Notes under the pieces: model-generated | The model's database searches: none | Told to the model about the DNA's origin: nothing | What the model saw: the letters and a program-made list of their open reading frames with translations, nothing else | Assembly: GCA_003218345.1 (NCBI GenBank) | Contig: QHNF01000258.1 | Location: forward strand, 1 to 6,501 | From: Verrucomicrobiota bacterium | GTDB lineage: Bacteria; Verrucomicrobiota; Verrucomicrobiia; Chthoniobacterales; UBA10450 | Direction of reading: 5' to 3' | Length of the DNA stretch: 6,501 nucleotides | Made by a program: the position numbers and the translations under genes | Shown: positions 1 to 6,033 of the stretch, piece after piece | How positions within the stretch are numbered: the stretch's first letter is position 1 | Layout: each line of letters begins with the position of its first letter

Positions 1-359
1 GTCTCGTAACGTAGAAAGGCTGCGTCCAGCAGCGGTTCGGCCGCTAGCAGACAAAGAATTCCGAGAGCCCGCACTGCGAGGAATTCTCCGACGAAATACA
101 GGACCAGCCCATAACCAATCGGCAGCGCAATGAGAAGCGGGCGGCGGAACGCTGAGAATTCTCCCATCTGGATCGTCGCGAGCAGCCACAACGTCCAAAT
201 GAGGGCGATAGTCAGCAGGGCGACTCCTAAGACCTGAGAACGTGGCAAGCGTTGTGCAACAGCCGCGAGGTCCGGCTTTAATAATCCGGGCAAACTGATC
301 AAAATGAGAAATGCGCCCGCGACGATTCCTGCGGTTTGCAAAGAGAGGTGATAGATCAT
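1..359 (-). CDS. Multi-pass membrane protein, C-terminus cut by window edge
   Basis: An open frame of 119 codons runs from an ATG at 359 to the window start without a stop. The product is strongly hydrophobic, with about four likely membrane segments at residues 9-26 (GIVAGAFLILISL), 43-62 (VLGVALLTIALIWTLWLL), 74-90 (PLLIALPIGYGLVLYFV) and 92-113 (FLAVRALGILCLLAAE). The short polar stretch at residues 28-42 would form a loop. The start codon overlaps the miaB stop as ATGA (ATG at 359-357, TGA at 358-356), which indicates translational coupling in one transcript. No family is recognised and no catalytic motif is visible in the part present. That it is a real membrane-protein gene is well supported by composition and overlap; its function is unknown. 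Confidence 0.75.
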   Translation of the reverse strand, partial: MIYHLSLQTAGIVAGAFLILISLPGLLKPDLAAVAQRLPRSQVLGVALLTIALIWTLWLLATIQMGEFSAFRRPLLIALPIGYGLVLYFVGEFLAVRALGILCLLAAEPLLDAAFLRYE

Positions 360-1879
360 GTTTGCCGCGGCGAATCCGTCCCAAAGTGGCCGCGATCGCC
401 GTTGGATGCGCGTGAGATTGGCAGGATCGGCGTGCCATACAAGCTGAATCCATTGGCGCGCTCGATCCGGACGTCGACAAGTTCTCCAACGAGTTCATCG
501 TCGCCTTCGCCTGCACGCCGTAGCCCTGGCAAAGGTGGGCCTGTCACGCCGTAGCCGAGCGAAGGCGGGAACACCACAATCTTGTTCGTGCGTGTTCGGC
601 CCATCAATCGCGCCGGATTAGTCTTACTCGGACCTTCGCAAAGAACTTCGACACGCTGGCCGACTAATTTCTCGGCAGCGCGCCGCGTTGAATCGTTTAC
701 GATCCGGAGCAAATCCTGATTGCGCTCTTCCTTTACGCGCTCGTCGATTTGCTCGGGCATTTCTGCCGCAGGCGTGTCTCCTCGTGGTGAATAGCGAAAG
801 ACAAACGCGTTATCAAATTCGATTTGTTTGACCAGTTCTCGAGTTTGTTTGTAGTCGTCATCTGTCTCGCCAGGAAAACCGACGATGATGTCGGTCGTTA
901 GGGCAATGCCAGGACGCGCGTTGCGAATGCGCTGCACAAGATCAATGTACTTCTCCGCCGTGTAGGCGCGGCGCATCGCTTTTAGGATCTTGTTCGAACC
1001 GGATTGCAGTGGCAGATGCACATGTTCGACAAGTTTTGGCAGGCGCGCGAATGCGTCGATCAAGTCATCGCGAAATCCGATCGGATGCGGCGAAGTAAAC
1101 CGGAGACGCTTCAATCCTTCGACTTCGTGTACCGTCTCGAGCAGTTGCACAAAAGAACTTGTGCCATCGCGCTTCGGAAACTCGTGACGGCCATATAAAT
1201 TCACGATCTGCCCGAGCAACGTTACCTCTTTCACTCCGCGCGCAACGAGTTCGCGCACCTCACGGATAATTTCGGCAATGGAACGGCTGCGTTCCGCGCC
1301 GCGCGTCTGCGGCACAATGCAAAATGTGCAATGCATGTTGCAGCCCTGCATGACAGAGACGAAAGCGGTCGCCTGCCGAGGCGCTAGTTGCTGGTTTCGA
1401 ATAGTCGATTGCGAGCCGGGTTCCTCGGCGATGTCGACGATGGAGAGGCGGAGATCGTCGATCGCGCGTTGCGGCGCGCCACATGTCAGTCCGGCTCGGA
1501 CCGATCGCGCCCTTCCACACTTTTTCGCCGCGAGTTCATCCACGTAATCTGCGACCCGGTGAAATTTCTGCGTACCAACAACAAGATCGACATGGGGCAA
1601 ATTCTTCAGCAGAGACTCGCCGCGCGCCTGGGCCATGCAGCCAACAAAACCAAAAACCACATGAGGCCGCTCTTTAGCCATGCGACCGAGCATTCCCATT
1701 TTGCCGAGCGCCTTTTGATCGGCCATGTCGCGCACACTGCAGGTGTTCAATAGCACCACGTCGGCTTCTGCTTCGTGCGCGACCCGCTCGTAACCTCGCG
1801 CGATGAGCGAATGCGCGACCTGTTCCGAATCGCGCTCGTTCATCTGGCAGCCGTAGGTTTTAATGAAAAATTTCGGCAT
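356..1879 (-). CDS. miaB: tRNA-2-methylthio-N6-dimethylallyladenosine synthase MiaB
   Basis: MiaB is a cytoplasmic radical SAM enzyme that adds a methylthio group to C2 of i6A37 in tRNAs reading UNN codons. Numbered from the ATG at 1879, the N-terminal methylthiotransferase domain carries cluster cysteines C11 (KTYGCQMN), C47 (NTCSVR) and C81 (GFVGCMAQ). The radical SAM motif CNMHCTFC supplies C180, C184 and C187, followed by VPQTRG. The conserved SPHP, HLPLQSGSN and TDIIVGFPGET segments follow, with a C-terminal TRAM domain from about residue 405. The frame is also open upstream to ATG 1900 and TTG 1906, but MPKFFIKTYGCQMN is the usual family N-terminus, so 1879 is preferred; no strong ribosome binding site is seen. 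At 507 residues it is longer than the usual 440-475. A 20-codon insertion interrupts the TRAM domain at 509-568, and a short tail follows YGTPIL. All cysteines are intact, so it is probably functional. It could be confused only with the related MtaB or RimO. Confidence 0.95.
   Translation of the reverse strand: MPKFFIKTYGCQMNERDSEQVAHSLIARGYERVAHEAEADVVLLNTCSVRDMADQKALGKMGMLGRMAKERPHVVFGFVGCMAQARGESLLKNLPHVDLVVGTQKFHRVADYVDELAAKKCGRARSVRAGLTCGAPQRAIDDLRLSIVDIAEEPGSQSTIRNQQLAPRQATAFVSVMQGCNMHCTFCIVPQTRGAERSRSIAEIIREVRELVARGVKEVTLLGQIVNLYGRHEFPKRDGTSSFVQLLETVHEVEGLKRLRFTSPHPIGFRDDLIDAFARLPKLVEHVHLPLQSGSNKILKAMRRAYTAEKYIDLVQRIRNARPGIALTTDIIVGFPGETDDDYKQTRELVKQIEFDNAFVFRYSPRGDTPAAEMPEQIDERVKEERNQDLLRIVNDSTRRAAEKLVGQRVEVLCEGPSKTNPARLMGRTRTNKIVVFPPSLGYGVTGPPLPGLRRAGEGDDELVGELVDVRIERANGFSLYGTPILPISRASNGDRGHFGTDSPRQT
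509..568 (-). repeat. In-frame tandem palindrome-like repeat inserted in miaB
   Basis: Two adjacent copies of a 24-25 bp element lie at 515-539 and 546-569. Both contain CGCCGTAGCC on the plus strand (516-525 and 547-556) and end in an AAGGYGGG tail. Read on the miaB strand, the 60 bp encode 20 extra residues beginning PPSLGYGVTG. They fall between KIVVF and EGDDELVGELVDVRIERA, where TRAM-domain MiaB proteins normally run straight through. The length is a multiple of three, so the frame is kept. The two copies are read in different frames (GYG in one, GLRR in the other), so the repeat is a DNA element and not a duplicated protein motif. A third copy lies in bioF at 3271-3294 and matches the 546-569 copy at 21 of 24 bases. 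The exact insertion boundaries are inferred from the family pattern. Confidence 0.75.
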
Positions 1880-1980
1880 AGACGGACGAAAATAATACAT
1901 GCCCAAGCCGGCTTCGCCACGTGGAGATTATCCGCTTTCCATCCTCTCGGTCTTTCGGATTAAATCCTGAGATATCGGAA
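1880..1980. promoter_or_regulatory. Divergent promoter region between miaB and mtnP
   Basis: This 101-bp gap separates the chosen starts of miaB (-) and mtnP (+) and must hold both promoters. The only structured element is the short palindrome GGATTAAATCC at 1957-1967, about 13 bases before the mtnP ATG, which could be a small operator or chance. On the minus strand a TATTAT box (1896-1891) lies 11 bases before the miaB ATG, so if it is a -10 box the leader would be very short. No convincing -35/-10 pair with proper spacing was found for either direction. Confidence 0.35.
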
Positions 1981-2856
1981 ATGAAAAATGAGTCTCCAGC
2001 AATAGGGATCATCGGCGGCAGCGGTCTCTATCAACTAGAAGAATTACGCGATGCGACCGAACACGAGATCAGTACACCGTTCGGCCCGCCGTCGGACGCG
2101 CTCGTTGGCGGAAAAGTGAGCGAGCGTCAGGTTTATTTTTTGCCGCGCCACGGACGCGGGCACCGGATTCTGCCGCACGAAATAAATCACCGGGCCAATA
2201 TCTATGCGCTTCGTTCGCTCAACGTCCGCTGGATCATCTCGGTAGCGGCCGTGGGCAGTTTACAGGAAAAATATGCGCCGCGAGACGTGTTGTTGCCTTC
2301 GCAGTTTTACGACCGGACGAGCCGACGCGACGTTCATACATTTTTTGGAGAGGGCATTGCTGCACACATCGCGTTTGCTGACCCGATCAGTGCAAAGCTG
2401 CGAAACCTTGTTGCAGAATCAGCAAGAGCTCTCGGTCTTACTGTACACAATGGCGGCACCTATGTGAACATGGATGGCCCCGCGTTTTCCACGCGCGCGG
2501 AATCGGAATTTAATCACCACAGCGGCTTTGACGTGATCGCCATGACGAACCTCCCAGAGGCGAAATTGGCTCGCGAAGCGGAGATCGCGTTCGCGACGAT
2601 GGCTATGATCACCGATTACGACTGCTGGAAAGTGGAAGAGGAATCAGTCTCGGCAGAGATGGTGCTCAGTCATTTAATAGCGAACGCGGAGACGGCGAGG
2701 CAAGTGCTCCAGCGTGTAATTCCACAAATTCCGACCGAGCCGAATTGGCCAGAGCATTTCGCCCTGGATACCGCGTTGATCACAGACCGCAAGCTTTGGC
2801 CAGAAGCTACGGTAGAAAAGCTGAGACCGATTCTGGAACGGTTCCTGGCGGAATAA
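1981..2856 (+). CDS. mtnP: S-methyl-5'-thioadenosine phosphorylase
   Basis: The product (291 residues, normal for the family) is a PNP/MTAP family 2 phosphorylase that cleaves methylthioadenosine with phosphate to adenine and methylthioribose-1-phosphate. This is the entry to purine and methionine salvage. Visible motifs are the N-terminal phosphate-binding loop IGIIGGSGLY (GGSG at 12-15), the phosphate-contacting RHG (56-58), VGSLQEKYAPRDVLLPSQFYDRT (written here as positions 91-113), GTYVNMDGPAFSTRAE (159-174), MTNLPEAKLAREAEI with M188 and T189, and TDYDCW (211-216). Two aspartates in the latter (D212, D214) mark 6-aminopurine (adenine) preference; guanine/hypoxanthine enzymes have Asn instead. 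The frame is open back to a GTG at 1921, but ATG 1981 gives the usual MxxxxPAIGIIGGSG start, so it is chosen; the Shine-Dalgarno (GGAA close to the ATG) is poor. The gene is divergent from miaB and convergent with bioF, so it is probably transcribed alone. Confusion with a general purine nucleoside phosphorylase is unlikely given TDYD. Confidence 0.93.
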   Translation: MKNESPAIGIIGGSGLYQLEELRDATEHEISTPFGPPSDALVGGKVSERQVYFLPRHGRGHRILPHEINHRANIYALRSLNVRWIISVAAVGSLQEKYAPRDVLLPSQFYDRTSRRDVHTFFGEGIAAHIAFADPISAKLRNLVAESARALGLTVHNGGTYVNMDGPAFSTRAESEFNHHSGFDVIAMTNLPEAKLAREAEIAFATMAMITDYDCWKVEEESVSAEMVLSHLIANAETARQVLQRVIPQIPTEPNWPEHFALDTALITDRKLWPEATVEKLRPILERFLAE

Positions 2857-2866
2857 GCTTCGGTTC

Positions 2867-2889
2867 TCGGGGTCATTTCTCGACCCCGA
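2867..2889 (+). terminator. Hairpin terminator after mtnP
   Basis: A perfect 8-bp stem, TCGGGGTC (2867-2874) pairing with GACCCCGA (2882-2889), encloses a 7-base loop. It starts 11 bases after the mtnP stop codon. The following AATGTGTTC is only weakly T-rich, so termination may be partial or rely on the larger inverted repeat just downstream. Confidence 0.6.
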
Positions 2890-2905
2890 AATGTGTTCAT
2901 TCAAC

Positions 2906-3039
2906 GAAAATGACGAAGCACGAATGTCGAATGTCTAAGGAAATCAGAATGACGAAGCACAAAGAATGGCGGAGGTTGCCGCCGCCGTTTTGTCATTCGA
3001 GCTTGGTCATTGATTCGTCATTCGTGCTTCGTCATTTTC
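2906..3039. repeat. 134-bp inverted repeat with nested hairpin between mtnP and bioF
   Basis: The outer arms at 2906-2926 and 3019-3039 are perfect 21-bp reverse complements, containing ATGACGAAGCAC on one side and GTGCTTCGTCAT on the other. The 12-mer ATGACGAAGCAC also recurs in direct orientation at 2949-2960, and degenerate TCATTCG / GGTCATT copies lie at 2993-3011. The centre forms a second stem, roughly 2963-2972 with 2982-2991 (GGCGG against CCGCC plus A-T and wobble pairs). The right arm overlaps the end of bioF and supplies its last residues MTKHE and its stop codon. The shape is that of a small non-autonomous palindromic element (MITE- or REP-like). It could act as a two-way terminator for the converging genes. 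No transposase is encoded. Confidence 0.8.
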
Positions 3040-4277
3040 CTGATCGCTTCGAAGAGCGCTCGGATTTGATCCTCCTGATGGGCGGCCGTCACGGTAATGC
3101 GCAACCGTGCCGTCCCTTTCGCCACCGTTGGATAACGAATCGCGGGAACGAGAAACCCTCCGCTTTGCAATGCGGACGCGAAATCTAGCGCCGCTTGCTC
3201 ATCGCCCACGATCCATGGAAAAATCGCGCTGCCCGCGTTCTCATTGAGCGTCGAGCGTCGGGCGCCTGCCGCGCCGTAGCCTTGCGAAGGCGGGTTGGGC
3301 GTTGGGCGTTTATTGGCGGAATTGAAACGTCCAACGTCCAACGATAGAAACAGATCGCGCAACAGCTTGATTCGCTCTTGAAGCAAAAGCCTGCGCTCTT
3401 CTCCTTCAGGAGATGCGATGAACTCAACCGCAGCGAGCGCTGCAGCGGCAATTCCCGGAGGCGGCGCTGTGGAATAAACGAAAGAGCGCGCGCGATTGAT
3501 CAGCCATTCAATGAGATCGCGGGAACCGCAGATGTAGCCGCCACTTGCGCCGAGCGCCTTGCTCAGCGTTCCCATCTGAACATCGACATCGTCGTTCAAG
3601 TTTTCTTGCACAGCCAGGCCGCGGCCGTTCGGGCCGATCACCCCGACCGCGTGCGCTTCATCGAGCAGCAACAGCGCGCCGAAACGTTTTTTTAATTCAA
3701 CCAAATCGCGTAACGGCGCGTGATCGCCGTCCATCGAAAAGACAGATTCGGTGACGACGAGGATTCGCTTGCCAGCATATTCGCGTCGCGCCCATTCAAG
3801 ATGCCTTTCCAGCTTACCCATATGATTGTGTGGAAACACGCGCAGGACCGCGCCACTCAGCTTTGCGCCGTCGATCAGCGAGGCGTGGCAGAGTTTGTCG
3901 AGTAGGACCACGTCATTCTTGATGACCAAGGCGGGGATCGTGCCGAGCGCTGCGGCATATCCGCTGCCAAAACAAAGTGCGCCTTCTGTTCCTTTCCATT
4001 TCGCCAAGGCGCACTCCAACCGCAGGTGCGGCGTTTGGGTCCCACTGACTAGCCGCGAAGCCCCCGCACCAACGCCAAATTTGTTGATCGCGGAAATCGC
4101 TGCACCGCGCAACCGAGAATCGTTCGCAAGACCGAGATAATCATTTGACGAAAAGTTGACCAGACGCCGGCCGGCAACTTCGATCTCCGGTCCCTGCGCG
4201 CCACCGATTTCGCGAAGATGTCGATCTAACGAATCCGCTCGGAGCGCCTCCAATTGTTCTGCGAAGAGATTCTGCAT
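3018..4277 (-). CDS. bioF: 8-amino-7-oxononanoate synthase (biotin synthesis)
   Basis: BioF is a PLP-dependent alpha-oxoamine synthase that condenses pimeloyl-thioester with L-alanine to 8-amino-7-oxononanoate, the first step of biotin ring assembly in the cytoplasm. The family pattern is complete: NFSSNDYLGL (41-50), GAGASRLVSGT (70-80), the cofactor-stacking histidine H131 in KLCHASLIDGAKLS, TESVFSMDGDHAPL (176-189), LDEAHAVGVIGPNGRG (205-220) with D206 and H209, and the Schiff-base lysine K240 in GTLSKALGASGGYI. RSFVYSTAPPP follows at 265-273. At 419 residues it exceeds the usual 380-390 because of a repeat-derived segment at about residues 314-344 (3246-3338), just before the conserved IFPWIVGDE. 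The C-terminus ends in MTKHE encoded by the neighbouring inverted repeat. The active site is unaffected, so activity is likely. Related KBL, HemA-type ALAS and SPT enzymes are alternatives, but the motifs fit BioF best. No other bio genes are in the window. Confidence 0.9.
   Translation of the reverse strand: MQNLFAEQLEALRADSLDRHLREIGGAQGPEIEVAGRRLVNFSSNDYLGLANDSRLRGAAISAINKFGVGAGASRLVSGTQTPHLRLECALAKWKGTEGALCFGSGYAAALGTIPALVIKNDVVLLDKLCHASLIDGAKLSGAVLRVFPHNHMGKLERHLEWARREYAGKRILVVTESVFSMDGDHAPLRDLVELKKRFGALLLLDEAHAVGVIGPNGRGLAVQENLNDDVDVQMGTLSKALGASGGYICGSRDLIEWLINRARSFVYSTAPPPGIAAAALAAVEFIASPEGEERRLLLQERIKLLRDLFLSLDVGRFNSANKRPTPNPPSQGYGAAGARRSTLNENAGSAIFPWIVGDEQAALDFASALQSGGFLVPAIRYPTVAKGTARLRITVTAAHQEDQIRALFEAIRKMTKHE
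3246..3342 (-). repeat. Composite repeat inserted in-frame in bioF
   Basis: This stretch encodes about 31 residues that BioF proteins normally lack and has three parts. At 3271-3294 is a 24-bp copy of the element found twice in miaB (core CGCCGTAGCC at 3272-3281), here encoding PPSQGYGAAG. At 3294-3311 and 3325-3342 are 18-bp arms, built on the 7-bp units TTGGGCG and CGTCCAA, that pair with two mismatches (both G-T type) around a 13-base loop. At 3246-3260 a further 7-bp unit (GAGCGTC) is doubled. Length and frame preserve the reading of bioF on both sides. The boundaries are inferred from where recognisable BioF sequence stops and resumes. Confidence 0.75.
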
Positions 4278-4379
4278 GGCGTTGTCTTTACCCTAAATGA
4301 CCGCAACGGGCGAACTGCGCGGGCCGCTGCTTTTCCACAAACGATTGAATTGCGACGCGAATCAATTGAGAATCACAAA
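4278..4379. promoter_or_regulatory. Divergent promoter region between bioF and the VOC gene
   Basis: The 102 bp between the bioF ATG (4277, -) and the VOC-protein ATG (4380, +) should drive both units. For the plus strand, TTGAAT followed by 17 bases and GAGAAT matches the sigma-70 boxes at four of six positions each. It would start transcription almost at the ATG, so it is a weak candidate. No BirA-type biotin operator (long palindrome) was seen. A frame open upstream of the VOC start from 4254 crosses this region but lacks any family similarity there. Confidence 0.3.
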
Positions 4380-4784
4380 ATGAAAACGCGTTGCTTAGAT
4401 CACATCGATTTACGAGTTAAAGACATGGACGTTGCAAGAAAGTTCTATGGGAAATTTTTGCCGCAGCTTGGATTTGTTCACGAAAGTCCGGGCGAAGATT
4501 TTCATACCTTTTACTCTGCCGGTGGCGACAGGCCGTCGGAATTTTTTGGTTTCACCCAAGATAAGAATCATCAGCCAAACGGCACGCGCATCGCATTCTG
4601 GGCCGATACGCGCGAAGAGGTGGATCGGCTCGCGAAGTTGATCCGCGAAACGGGCGGCAAGGCCATCGAAGGGCCGGAACTCTGTGTCGATTACAGTCCC
4701 GGCTACTACGCATTTTTCTTCGAAGATCCAGATGGCAATAAGCTGGAAATTTGCTGCCGGGAAAGTCCGATCATTGCGAAATGA
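4380..4784 (+). CDS. VOC/glyoxalase-fold family protein
   Basis: The 134-residue product has the paired beta-alpha-beta-beta-beta modules of the vicinal oxygen chelate superfamily (glyoxalase I, extradiol dioxygenases, resistance proteins). Repeat one opens with CLDHIDLRVKDMDVARKFY (positions 5-23) and gives the likely metal ligand H8. Repeat two starts near RIAFWADTREEVDRLAKLI (70-88) and ends YYAFFFEDPDGNKLEICC (109-126), with the final ligand E123. The His often found at the start of the second module (HIAF) is Arg here (R70), so metal binding or chemistry may differ from glyoxalase I. The form resembles the short bacterial proteins of the NYYAAFVLDPDG type, whose substrates are mostly unknown. 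ATG 4380 is chosen because the family N-terminus begins there; no clear ribosome binding site precedes it. The DUF2127 gene follows after 25 bases and is probably co-transcribed. The fold is confident; the reaction cannot be named. Confidence 0.85.
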   Translation: MKTRCLDHIDLRVKDMDVARKFYGKFLPQLGFVHESPGEDFHTFYSAGGDRPSEFFGFTQDKNHQPNGTRIAFWADTREEVDRLAKLIRETGGKAIEGPELCVDYSPGYYAFFFEDPDGNKLEICCRESPIIAK

Positions 4785-4809
4785 CCGAGTTTCGGCGAAG
4801 AGTTGAGTA

Positions 4810-5346
4810 ATGAGTAATCCGGCGCACGAGCCTGCGATCCTGCAGGAGCCCCGCCGTCATCGCTATCTTAAGCTCATCGCACTCTTCAAAATCGGCAAAG
4901 GCGTCCTGTTGCTTCTGCTTGGCGTTTCACTGCTCTTCCTGAACGCGCGGACCCGGTGGATGGATGCCCTGTCGAACTGGACTGCTGACGAAATCTTACT
5001 GGAGCACAGCAAGGCAGTGGATTACCTGCTCAATAGACTGCAAGCCGTGCTCGCCGGGGGCACGTTGCGTGCCACGGGTTTTCTGGCGCTTTTCTACACG
5101 GCTGTACTTTTTACCGAAGGAATCGGCGTTTACATGGAGCAACGCTGGGCGGAACTGCTCATGATATTTGCGACAGCGGCATTGATTCCTCTCGAAGTGC
5201 GTCACATTTGGCATCATCCGGGAGTCGTAGGCGCGCTTATTCTGCTGGTGAATTGTTTCATCGTTTGGTTCCTCTATCGCGTGCTCAAGCGCGACAAGGC
5301 AAAGCCGCACGTCGCGCAATCGCGCGAACTGGTCGAGACAGGCTAG
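4810..5346 (+). CDS. DUF2127 family integral membrane protein
   Basis: The 178-residue product has a hydrophilic N-terminus and about four membrane segments: 20-43 (LKLIALFKIGKGVLLLLLG), 84-109 (after GGTLRATGF), 113-130 (WAELLMIFATAALIPLEV) and 138-158 (GALILLVNCFIVWFLYRVL). It ends in a basic tail. The R-x-L-K-L-I-A-L-F-K opening, the E-G-x-G-V-x-x-E/R-x-R-W-A-E turn (103-115), the I-P-x-E-x-x-x-x-x-x-H-P motif (126-137) and the closing L-V-N-x-x-I-V-x-F-L form the signature of DUF2127, a family of unknown function. There is no signal peptide apart from the first membrane segment. The ATG at 4810 is preceded by GAAGAG about 8 bases upstream, a plausible ribosome binding site. The gene sits 25 bases behind the VOC gene in the same direction and ends before a GC hairpin at 5380. 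Confidence 0.85.
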   Translation: MSNPAHEPAILQEPRRHRYLKLIALFKIGKGVLLLLLGVSLLFLNARTRWMDALSNWTADEILLEHSKAVDYLLNRLQAVLAGGTLRATGFLALFYTAVLFTEGIGVYMEQRWAELLMIFATAALIPLEVRHIWHHPGVVGALILLVNCFIVWFLYRVLKRDKAKPHVAQSRELVETG

Positions 5347-5379
5347 GCGGATTTTCAAAGCCCCATTTGCGGGAGGCGA

Positions 5380-5398
5380 CCCGCCTGAGGCGGGGTTT
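5380..5398. terminator. GC hairpin between convergent genes
   Basis: CCCGCC (5380-5385) pairs perfectly with GGCGGG (5389-5394) around the loop TGA, followed by GTTT on the plus strand. It lies 33 bases after the DUF2127 stop and ends next to the stop codon of the minus-strand pseudogene (5399-5397). It could therefore terminate transcription from both sides. The T tract is short. Confidence 0.55.
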
Positions 5399-5943
5399 AC
5401 AGCGCGCCGAAGAGATCGAGATGTTGTTCGAGGTAACGCGTTAGCAGAAATTTCTCGCGCACCTTGCGTCCCATCTCGTTGCGTAATTTTTTGTTGTTGA
5501 TCAGCTGCACTATCCGCTCGGCAGGGTCTTCTAATGATGCAACGAGAAATCCGTTGAGGGCAGCGGCTGCGGATCGTGCAATGACGAAGTCGCGATCGAG
5601 AAAATTGCGCACACTGTTCTCGTAAATCACTTGTTCGAAAATTTCCTTCTTGATGCTGGAGAGATCGATCCCGCCGCCCTGGAGCGCGTTGTGCATTTCC
5701 TCGTGATGGAGAAAAAATCGGGTCTGCCTTGGATGACGCGCCACTCGGTGCGCAGTCCGAGGCTGTTCATGAGCAGTGTTAGCGACGAAATCGTCTCAGC
5801 CACGCCGCCGCCGTAGTAGGTGGAATTGAATTCGCGACGCGCAGGCCTTTCAATTTGGCGGCCTTCTGGCGAATACGCTCAACGGTCTCTCTTCCTGTCA
5901 GCGGCTCGTAGCCTTCGATCTGTGTGATGCGATAATGGGTCAT
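5397..5943 (-). pseudogene. Degraded family 4 glycosyltransferase (trehalose synthase TreT-like)
   Basis: Pieces of one protein are spread over three frames. From ATG 5943 the first frame reads MTHYRITQIEGYEPLTGRE, then VERIRQKAAKLKGLRVANS. The next frame continues TYYGGGVAETISSLTLLMNS and ends VIQGRPDFFSIT. The third gives EMHNALQGGGIDLSSIKKEI, then FEQVIYENSVRNFLDRDFVI. A scrap encoding HDPQPLP (5578-5558) is in yet another frame, and NGFLVASLEDPAERIVQLIN then runs to the end LLTRYLEQHLDLFGAL. This order matches TreT-like GT4 proteins (about 400 residues), which transfer a sugar from an NDP donor. Lesions are a tandem GAATT duplication at 5823-5832 (+5), one base missing near 5700, two missing near 5578, and a large deletion at about 5556-5560 removing roughly 200 or more residues, including the donor-binding part. 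Stop codons follow in each wrong frame. The family call is good; the original substrate is uncertain. Confidence 0.85.
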
Positions 5944-6033
5944 TTGTTGAATGATTCGTTTGTGAGCGCGGACACGCTCGCCAGGGGCGTGAGGGGCGAT
6001 TACTTCTAGCGGGAAAACTTGCATCCGGTGTCC

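Noticed and set aside
1400..1490. Possible second repeat insertion in the MiaB linker (around AGLTCGAPQRAIDDLRLS)
   Set aside because: The linker between the two MiaB domains is naturally variable, and the EEPGSQSTIR part looks native for the lineage; no second copy of this DNA was found in the window.
1388..1753. Plus-strand frame of 121 codons inside miaB
   Set aside because: It lies wholly antisense to a well-conserved part of miaB, has no family features and no ribosome binding site; it is a shadow frame.
2745..3188. Plus-strand frame of 147 codons spanning the mtnP end, the inverted repeat and the bioF end
   Set aside because: It overlaps two strongly supported genes in other frames, and its middle is merely the repeat translated (MTKHECRMSKE and so on).
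3378..3905. Overlapping plus-strand frames antisense to bioF
   Set aside because: They are Arg/Pro-rich translations opposite conserved BioF motifs, with no independent support.
4254..4379. N-terminal extension of the VOC protein from ATG 4254
   Set aside because: The extra 42 residues overlap the bioF start and do not match the VOC fold, which begins right at ATG 4380.
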